Source: Phycicoccus avicenniae_A (GTDB lineage: Bacteria; Actinomycetota; Actinomycetes; Actinomycetales; Dermatophilaceae). Taken from it: a DNA stretch of 64,000 nucleotides. Location: positions 25,071-89,070 of the forward strand of contig NZ_JBNVZV010000018.1 in NCBI RefSeq assembly GCF_050496545.1, in the 5' to 3' direction. Made by a program: the position numbers and the translations under genes. Below the pieces are notes generated by a model. That model was not told the origin of the DNA. It did no database searches and worked only from the letters and a program-made list of their open reading frames with translations. This document shows, one piece after another, positions 58,505 through 64,000 of the stretch (within the stretch, counting starts at the first letter, position 1; each line of letters opens with the position of its first letter).

Positions 58505-59812
58505 TCACGATCTCGTGACCTCTCCGGGGACCTCCGCCGGGGCCTCGTCGCGGGGCGGCCGTGGCGCCCCGTCCGGCGGCAGGACGAGACGGGCCCGGGC
58601 GCCCCCCGACGGGTGGTCGTCGAAGGTCAGGGTCCCGCCGAGCACCTCGGCCTGACCGGCCGCGATGACGAGCCCGAGCCCGTGCCCGCCCCGGTCCCCG
58701 GCGGCGCGACGGAGCCGCTGCGGCCCGCTGCGCAGGAGCTCGGCGTCGAAGCCGGGCCCGTGGTCGCGCACGACGACCTCGCGCCCGTCCAGGAGGACAT
58801 CGACGGGCGCGGCCCCGTGCTGCACCGCGTTGCGGACGAGGTTGGTGACGATCCGGTCCACCCGCCGGGCGTCGGTGGGCAGGCTCGCGGGGGCGAGCAC
58901 TCTGACCGTCACCGCGCCGTCCGGCAGCTCGCCGCTCGCGACCCCGCGCCGCACGACCCGGGAGACCACCTCCGCGAGGTCGGCCACCTCGACGAGCGCC
59001 TGCTCCCGACCCCCGTCGAGCCGGGCGACCTCGAGCAGCTCCTCGACGAGCGCGGCCAGCGCCCGCGCCCGGTCGCGCACGAGGGCCGCCGGGCGGGAGT
59101 CGTCGAGCAGCTCGGCGGCCGTGAGCAGGCCCGTGACGGGGGTCCGCAGGTCGTGTGCCACGTCGGCGGTGAAACGCTGCTCGGCCCGGACACGCTCGGA
59201 CAGCCGTGCCGACATCGCGTCGACGGCGTCGGCCAGGGCACCGACCTCGTCGTGGCGGTCGCCGACGACCCTCCGCAGGGACGTCGGGTCGCCTCCCGCC
59301 GCGACGGCGAGGGCGCTGCCGGCGGCGCGGCGCAGCCGGCGGGCCAGCCGCCCGGCCGTGACCCAGCCGACGAGCCCGGCGGCCACGACGACGCCCCCCG
59401 CGGCGAGGAGCATCGCGCGGTCCACCTGCCGGAGGGTGGGGCTGTCGGTGTCGAAGCGGGTGCGCAGGGAGAGGAGCGTGTCGCCGGAGCGGCCGGCCGC
59501 CCAGACGGTGCGCACCGAGCCGCCCGTCACGAGGGTCGCGCGGTCGCCGTCGGCGGGCACCGCGGCGCGCAGCTCCCCGGGCAGGTCCGGTGCATCGACC
59601 CTCGCGTCGAACGCGAGCAGCCCGGTGGCTGCGTACACGTCGAGCGCGGCCGCGACCCGGTCGTCGGCCGCCCGCCGCGCGCCGTCGACCTGCTCGCGCA
59701 GGACGAGCAGGTGCACGGCCACGCCCAGGGCCGCGACGGCGGCCAGGACGACGAGGATGATCACCGCGGCGATCCGGCCCCGGAGCCCCGTGACCCGCCC
59801 CGACCCCCTCAC
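58505..59812 (-). CDS. OmpR-type sensor histidine kinase
   Basis: 435 residues from GTG 59812 (GTGA overlap with the response regulator). TM1 is about residues 13-37, an extracellular loop of about 100 residues follows, and TM2 is near 138-160. A HAMP domain (RRLRRAAGSALAVAAGGDPT) leads to the HisKA box FTADVAHDLRTPVTGLL with the phosphoacceptor His. The ATPase has NLVRNAVQHGA, VRDHGPGFD, and GGHGLGLVIAAGQAE. It resembles the CseC/VanS-like kinases that watch the envelope; the signal is unknown. Confidence 0.92.
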   Translation of the reverse strand: MRGSGRVTGLRGRIAAVIILVVLAAVAALGVAVHLLVLREQVDGARRAADDRVAAALDVYAATGLLAFDARVDAPDLPGELRAAVPADGDRATLVTGGSVRTVWAAGRSGDTLLSLRTRFDTDSPTLRQVDRAMLLAAGGVVVAAGLVGWVTAGRLARRLRRAAGSALAVAAGGDPTSLRRVVGDRHDEVGALADAVDAMSARLSERVRAEQRFTADVAHDLRTPVTGLLTAAELLDDSRPAALVRDRARALAALVEELLEVARLDGGREQALVEVADLAEVVSRVVRRGVASGELPDGAVTVRVLAPASLPTDARRVDRIVTNLVRNAVQHGAAPVDVLLDGREVVVRDHGPGFDAELLRSGPQRLRRAAGDRGGHGLGLVIAAGQAEVLGGTLTFDDHPSGGARARLVLPPDGAPRPPRDEAPAEVPGEVTRS

Positions 59813-60552
59813 GGCACGAGCCGGTAGCCGAACCCACGGACGGTCTCGACCCGCTCGGCGCCGACCTTGGCCCGCAGCCGCTGCACGTGCACGTTGACGA
59901 GGTGGTCGTCGTCCTCGGCGTCGCCGTACCCCCAGACCCGCTCGAGCAGGGTGCGCCGCGAGACGACGTGCCCCGCCTCGTCGGCGAGCTCGAGGAGGAG
60001 GCGCAGCTCGGTGGGCGTCAGCCGGACCGGCTCACCGCCCCGGAGCACCCGCAGCGCCCGGCGGTCGAGGGTGAGGTCGCCCCACGTCTCGCCCTCGCCG
60101 GCCGGCCCGGGGTCGGTGTCCGTGACGGCACCGGGGGCCGCGGTCGTGCGGCGGAGAGCGTTGCGGAGGCGGGCCAGCAGCACCTGCACGTCGAACGGCT
60201 TGGTCACGTAGTCGTCGGCCCCGGCCTCGAGCCCGCCGACGACGTCGAGGGCGTCGGTGCGGGCCGACACGAGCACGACGGGTACCTGGTCGACCCCGCG
60301 GATGCGTCGGGTCAGGGTGGCGCCGTCGAGCCCGGGCAGCACGACGTCGGAGACGACGAGGTCGAACGGCGGGTCGGCCTCGCGCCAGCGGTCCCACGCC
60401 TCGAGCCCGTCCCCGAGCCGGACGACCTCGTACCCGTCGCGCTCGAGGTGCGCGGCGGTGGCCTCGCCGATGACGGGGTCGTCCTCCACGAGCAGGACGC
60501 GCAGCGCCACGGGTGCCTCGCCGTCGCCGGTCCTCCCCCTGCCCGTGGTCAC
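59809..60552 (-). CDS. OmpR-family response regulator
   Basis: 247 residues from GTG 60552, with TAGAGT 6 nt upstream (leaderless). Receiver: VLLVEDDPVIGEATAAHLER, acceptor Asp in LVVSDVVLPGLDG, VLVSARTDALD, DDYVTKPFD. Winged helix at the C-terminus: LTPTELRLLLELADEAGHVV, SRRTLLERVWGYGDAEDDDH, LVNVHVQRLRAKVG, VRGFGYRLV. It overlaps its kinase, and with the DUF4232 lipoprotein gene the order recalls the cse systems of Streptomyces, though cseA precedes there. Confidence 0.93.
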   Translation of the reverse strand: MTTGRGRTGDGEAPVALRVLLVEDDPVIGEATAAHLERDGYEVVRLGDGLEAWDRWREADPPFDLVVSDVVLPGLDGATLTRRIRGVDQVPVVLVSARTDALDVVGGLEAGADDYVTKPFDVQVLLARLRNALRRTTAAPGAVTDTDPGPAGEGETWGDLTLDRRALRVLRGGEPVRLTPTELRLLLELADEAGHVVSRRTLLERVWGYGDAEDDDHLVNVHVQRLRAKVGAERVETVRGFGYRLVP

Positions 60553-60558
60553 CTCGCC

Positions 60559-60564
60559 ACTCTA
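60559..60564 (-). promoter_or_regulatory. -10 element TAGAGT (minus strand), leaderless start
   Basis: On the minus strand TAGAGT ends 6 nt before GTG 60552. The 73-bp intergenic region is shared with the divergent ABC transporter, whose CATGGT at 60613-60618 may be a weak -10 (7 nt before ATG 60626). Confidence 0.45.
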
Positions 60565-60625
60565 GGTCGGCGTGGGGGCCCGGCCGGTCCTCGACAGCCG
60601 GCGCGGGTGGTGCCATGGTCGGGGC

Positions 60626-61360
60626 ATGACGAGCGATGCCGTCGTCGTCGAGCACCTCCGCGTCGAGCGCGGCGGGCGCGAGGTGCTCCCCGACCTGTCG
60701 CTGCGCGTCCCCCACGGGCAGGTCGTCGGACTTCTCGGGCCGAGCGGCGGCGGCAAGTCGACGCTGATGCGCTCGGTCGTCGGCGTGCAGGTCGTCGCGG
60801 GCGGCGAGGTCACCGTGCTCGGCGAGCCGGCCGGCTCGCCGTCCCTGCGCCGCCGCGTCGGCTACCTCACCCAGGCCTCCAGCGTCTACGCCGACCTCTC
60901 GGTGCGCGACAACGTGCGCTACTTCGCCCGCGTCCTCGGCGCGCCGGCGGACGCGGCCGACCGCGCCATCGCCACCGTCGACCTCACCGACCACGCCGAC
61001 GCGCGCGTCGAGAACCTGTCGGGCGGCCAGCGCTCGCGGGCCGGCCTGGCCTGCACCCTCGTCGGCGACCCCGAGGTGCTCGTCCTCGACGAGCCGACCG
61101 TGGGGCTCGACCCCGTGCTGCGCCGGGACCTGTGGGAGATCTTCCGCGGGCTGGCCGCCGAGGGACGCACGCTGCTCGTCTCCAGCCACGTCATGGACGA
61201 GGCCGTGCGCTGCGACCGGCTCGTCCTCCTGCGCGGCGGACGCGTGCTCAGCGACTCGACGCTGCCGGAGCTGTTGTCCCGCACCGGGACCGAGGATGCC
61301 GAGTCGGCGTTCCTCGCCCTCGTCGACCGCGACGTGGCCGAGGGTGGAGGTGCGGCGTGA
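60626..61360 (+). CDS. ABC transporter ATPase (ABC-2/drug exporter type)
   Basis: 244 residues from ATG 60626. Walker A GPSGGGKST (residues about 32-40), Q-loop YLTQASSVYADLSVRDNVRY, signature NLSGGQRSRAGLA, Walker B VLVLDEPTVGLDP, H-loop LLVSSHVMDEAVRC. It resembles the CcmA/DrrA-type exporters for drugs or lipids. The permease gene follows with a GTGA overlap, and the divergent two-component system nearby could control it; no target site was identified. Confidence 0.9.
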   Translation: MTSDAVVVEHLRVERGGREVLPDLSLRVPHGQVVGLLGPSGGGKSTLMRSVVGVQVVAGGEVTVLGEPAGSPSLRRRVGYLTQASSVYADLSVRDNVRYFARVLGAPADAADRAIATVDLTDHADARVENLSGGQRSRAGLACTLVGDPEVLVLDEPTVGLDPVLRRDLWEIFRGLAAEGRTLLVSSHVMDEAVRCDRLVLLRGGRVLSDSTLPELLSRTGTEDAESAFLALVDRDVAEGGGAA

Positions 61361-62097
61361 ACCCCCGCATCACGCTCGCCACCGCGGGCCGCATCCTGCG
61401 CCAGCTGCGCGGCGACCACCGCACGGTCGCGCTGATGCTCGTCGTCCCGTGCGTCCTGCTCGGCCTGCTCGCGTGGGTCTTCGCAGACTCCCCGGTCGAC
61501 GTCTTCGACGAGATCGGTCCGGCGCTGCTCGGCGTCTTCCCCCTCGTCGTGATGTTCATCGTCACGAGCATCGCCACGCTGCGCGAGCGCACCACCGGCA
61601 CCCTGGAGCGGCTGCTCACGACACCCCTCGGCAAGGGCGACCTGATGCTCGGCTACGCGCTTGCCTTCGGCGTGATGGCCGTCGTGCAGGCCGTGGTGGC
61701 CAGCGCCTTCGCGGTGTGGGTGTGCGGGCTCGACGTCGCCGGTCCGCTGTGGGTGCTCGTCGTCATCGCCGTGCTCGACGCCGTGCTCGGCACCGCTCTC
61801 GGTCTGCTGGCGAGCGGGTTCGCGCGCACCGAGTTCCAGGCCGTGCAGTTCATGCCGGCGCTCATCCTCCCGCAGTTCCTCCTCTGCGGTCTGATCGTCC
61901 CGCGTGACCGGATGCCCGGGGTGCTGGAGGCGGTCTCGGACGTCCTGCCGCTGTCCTACGCCGTCGACGCGATGCAGGACGTCGCGCAGCAGGCCGACCC
62001 GCTCGGCGACGTCCTGCCGAGCCTCGGGGTGATGGTGCTGTGGATCGCCGTCGCGCTCGTGCTCGGCAGCCTCACCCTGCGCCGCCGCACCCCCTGA
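61357..62097 (+). CDS. ABC-2 type transporter permease
   Basis: 246 residues from GTG 61357 (GTGA overlap). Six membrane helices; the family features RERTTGTLERLLTTPLGKGD near helix two, FQAVQFMPALILPQFLLCGL, and LPLSYAVDAMQDV are those of DrrB/ABC-2 exporters. It forms the membrane channel for the preceding ATPase. Substrate unknown. Confidence 0.9.
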   Translation: MNPRITLATAGRILRQLRGDHRTVALMLVVPCVLLGLLAWVFADSPVDVFDEIGPALLGVFPLVVMFIVTSIATLRERTTGTLERLLTTPLGKGDLMLGYALAFGVMAVVQAVVASAFAVWVCGLDVAGPLWVLVVIAVLDAVLGTALGLLASGFARTEFQAVQFMPALILPQFLLCGLIVPRDRMPGVLEAVSDVLPLSYAVDAMQDVAQQADPLGDVLPSLGVMVLWIAVALVLGSLTLRRRTP

Positions 62098-62112
62098 GGG
62101 GCGCCCCGGCGG

Positions 62113-62847
62113 TCAGGGGTTCGGGATCTCGAAGTGCTGGTAGTCCTTGAGGCTCGTGTAGTCGCCGCCCCACGCGAACCCCTTGTCCGCGAACGCCTTC
62201 ACGACGAAGTCGCCGGCGACGACCATCCCGGGGCGGACGTCGGTGCGGTCGAGGAAGTCACGTCCGGCGGCCGGCAGGACCGTCGTCCCCTTGACGTACG
62301 GGTTCTCGATCGTGTTGATGTCGATCGCCTTGCCGTAGCTGTGGATCGAGAAGCGGTCGGTGGTGCCGGTGATCGGCCGGCAGTTGAAGGCCGAGGTGTT
62401 GTCGGCGGCCATCGACGCGTCGTCGTCGGCGTCGTACGTCTCGATGAGCTCCATGCGGCGGATCGGGAAACGCTTCTCGTAGAGCTGCCCGAAGACCCGG
62501 GCCACGTCGCGCGCGACGTCCTCGTGGACCATCAGCCGGCCGAGGTGCGGGCGGTCGTCGAAGCCCCAGTAGGTCATCGTCACGATGCGCAGGTCCTCGA
62601 TCGGCACGGGACACCCGGGCTTCCAGCTGACCCCCACCATCGAGGCTCGCGTCCAGCGGTCGACCGGGGTGACGAGCGCGAGGAACGGCAGGTGCCGGCC
62701 CGGATGCCACGACGACACCGCGCGCTCGAGCCCGGCGGAGGGCGACCGCTCCGCCGGCGCGGCGGCAGGGGCGGCGGCGGCCGGCACGGCGAGGACACCG
62801 GCGAGGGCGGCGGCGGCGAGGGCGACGAGGGTCGGGCGGGTGCGCAT
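62113..62847 (-). CDS. Secreted M15-family peptidase (D-Ala-D-Ala carboxypeptidase-like)
   Basis: 244 residues from ATG 62847. A signal peptide (LVALAAAALAGVLAVPAAAA) precedes the Peptidase_M15_4 domain: VHEDVARDVARVFGQLYEKR, FPIRRMELIETYDADDDASM, NTSAFNCRPITGTTDRFSIH, SYGKAIDIN with zinc ligands His and Asp, and the C-terminal WGGDYTSLKDYQHFEI with the third His. It is expected to cut peptidoglycan peptides outside the cell. Convergent with the ABC permease gene. Confidence 0.9.
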   Translation of the reverse strand: MRTRPTLVALAAAALAGVLAVPAAAAPAAAPAERSPSAGLERAVSSWHPGRHLPFLALVTPVDRWTRASMVGVSWKPGCPVPIEDLRIVTMTYWGFDDRPHLGRLMVHEDVARDVARVFGQLYEKRFPIRRMELIETYDADDDASMAADNTSAFNCRPITGTTDRFSIHSYGKAIDINTIENPYVKGTTVLPAAGRDFLDRTDVRPGMVVAGDFVVKAFADKGFAWGGDYTSLKDYQHFEIPNP

Positions 62848-62938
62848 CAGGGGGCTCCGGGGTCGGGGACGGGTGGCCTCCTGCCACCGTAGGTCGGCTC
62901 GTGCGACACCGCGCGTCGAGCGGCAGGGCCCCCACGGC

Positions 62939-62944
62939 TAGCCT
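62939..62944 (+). promoter_or_regulatory. -10 element TAGCCT, leaderless start
   Basis: TAGCCT lies 7 nt before GTG 62952 of the proline dehydrogenase gene, with no ribosome site between. Confidence 0.5.
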
Positions 62945-62951
62945 GCAGGGC

Positions 62952-63902
62952 GTGGACGCCTCCGACCTGCTCCGTGGAGCCCTGCTGCAGATCTCCGGTT
63001 CCGACGCGGTGCGATCCGCCGTCGTGCGGGCCCCCGTCAGCCGCTCCGTCGTCTCCCGCTACGTCGCCGGCGAGGAGGTGCCCGACGCCGTGCGCGTCAC
63101 GAACGAGCTGCGCTCCACGAACCGGATGGTGACCGTCGACCACCTCGGCGAGGACGTCACCGAGCGCTCCCAGGCCGAGCACACCCGCGACACCTACCTC
63201 GCGCTGCTCGCCGCTCTCGAGGAGGCCGACCTCTCCCGCTTCGGCGCCGCCGAGGTGAGCGTCAAGCTGAGCGCGGTGGGGCAGGCCATCCCGGGTGACG
63301 GGGACGCCATCGCCCTCGAGAACGCCCGCGCCATCTGCGAGGCGGCCCAGCGGGTCGGCACCACGGTCACCCTCGACATGGAGGACCACACGACCACCGA
63401 CCGCACCCTCGAGGCCGTCCGCGCCCTGCGCGAGGACTTCCCCTGGGTCGGCGCCGTGCTGCAGGCCTACCTGCACCGCACCGAGGCCGACTGCCGCGAC
63501 CTGTCCGGTCCCGGCAGCCGGGTCCGCCTCTGCAAGGGCGCGTACAAGGAGCCGGCGTCCGTCGCGTACCAGGACGGCGGCGACGTCGACCTCTCGTACG
63601 TGCGCTGCCTCAAGGTCCTCATGGGCGGCGAGGGCTACCCGATGGTCGCCACGCACGACCCGCGGCTCGTCGAGATCGCCGGCGCGCTGGCCTCGCACCA
63701 CGGCCGCTCGCCCGACTCCTACGAGTTCCAGATGCTCCTCGGCGTCCGGCCCCTGGAGCAGAAGCGGATCGCCGACCGCGGCCACCAGATGCGCGTCTAC
63801 CTGCCCTTCGGCGAGGACTGGTACGGGTACCTCGTGCGCCGGCTCGCCGAGCGCCCGGCCAACGTCCGCTTCTTCCTGCGCTCGCTCGCGTCCAGCGGCT
63901 GA
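62952..63902 (+). CDS. Proline dehydrogenase (monofunctional)
   Basis: 316 residues from GTG 62952, set by the TAGCCT -10; the upstream frame is open but unsupported. FAD-dependent TIM barrel: VTVDHLGEDVTERSQAEHTR, VSVKLSAVGQAIPG, VTLDMEDHTTTDRTLEAVRA, VLQAYLHRTEADCRDL, VRLCKGAYKEPASVAYQD, FQMLLGVRPLEQKRIADRGH, VYLPFGEDWYGYLVRRLAER. It oxidises proline to pyrroline-5-carboxylate. The usual partner, P5C dehydrogenase, may lie past the contig end. Confidence 0.93.
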   Translation: MDASDLLRGALLQISGSDAVRSAVVRAPVSRSVVSRYVAGEEVPDAVRVTNELRSTNRMVTVDHLGEDVTERSQAEHTRDTYLALLAALEEADLSRFGAAEVSVKLSAVGQAIPGDGDAIALENARAICEAAQRVGTTVTLDMEDHTTTDRTLEAVRALREDFPWVGAVLQAYLHRTEADCRDLSGPGSRVRLCKGAYKEPASVAYQDGGDVDLSYVRCLKVLMGGEGYPMVATHDPRLVEIAGALASHHGRSPDSYEFQMLLGVRPLEQKRIADRGHQMRVYLPFGEDWYGYLVRRLAERPANVRFFLRSLASSG

Positions 63903-63922
63903 CCCCCCCGGCCTGCTGGAGT

Positions 63923-63999
<77 letters not shown>

Positions 64000-64000
64000 A

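Overview
This window is a very GC-rich, densely coded chromosome segment from an actinobacterium. The gene order supports this: tilS-hpt-ftsH-folE-folP-folBK-DUF3180, dacB beside a DUF2342 zincin, a 13E12/DUF222 HNH gene, ESX-type (type VII) substrates, and TAnnnT hexamers 6-7 nt before start codons. A soil or aquatic micrococcal lineage such as Intrasporangiaceae/Dermatophilaceae is my guess; the sequence alone does not prove it. No phage, transposase, CRISPR or rRNA was seen. No gene-free stretch exceeds about 300 bp; the longest gap is about 220 bp, at 10344-10561.

Layout. 1-8.4 kb: at least five tandem paralogues of a large secreted protein (Ig/FN3-like front half, FG-GAP/VCBS propeller back half). 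Three share an identical upstream module and two share a nearly identical 425-bp tract. 8.5-10.4 kb: SCP2-like protein, VOC protein, TipA-type MerR regulator. 10.5-13.7 kb: two small secreted proteins, one with Asp/His repeats, then a NarL-type two-component system. 13.8-21.2 kb: a five-gene oligopeptide/glutathione-type ABC importer operon ending in a gamma-glutamyltransferase. 21.2-23.5 kb: a GntR/FCD regulator divergent from an LctP-type permease; GTATAC palindromes precede both the importer and the regulator. 23.6-25.3 kb: tmk-holB. 25.4-26.9 kb: a three-gene ESX-substrate-like operon on the minus strand. 27-32.5 kb: secreted hydrolase, tRNA-Thr(CGT), RidA, PhzF, membrane protein, DUF427, Ppa.

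32.6-41.8 kb: housekeeping block (dacB, DUF2342, tilS, hpt, ftsH, folE, folP, folB-folK fusion, DUF3180). 41.9-44.0 kb: a lone nuoD-like gene overlapping a MidA/NDUFAF7-type methyltransferase gene. 44.1-49.0 kb: DUF2520 protein, panC-panD-nadB-nadC. 49-57.7 kb: small metabolic genes, HNH gene, exopolyphosphatase-like gene. 57.7-60.6 kb: OmpR/histidine kinase pair with a DUF4232 lipoprotein. 60.6-63.9 kb: ABC exporter, M15 peptidase, proline dehydrogenase. The last ~80 bases are poly-G/poly-C, almost certainly an assembly artefact at a contig end.

The genes form short tight operons, often with ATGA/GTGA stop-start overlaps. Many single genes appear to be transcribed leaderlessly. The points most worth follow-up are the orphan NuoD-like protein with altered quinone-site residues next to its presumed methyltransferase, the shared promoter module of the tandem secreted proteins, the GTATAC regulon, the ESX-like trio and the 62-bp palindromic repeat pair.
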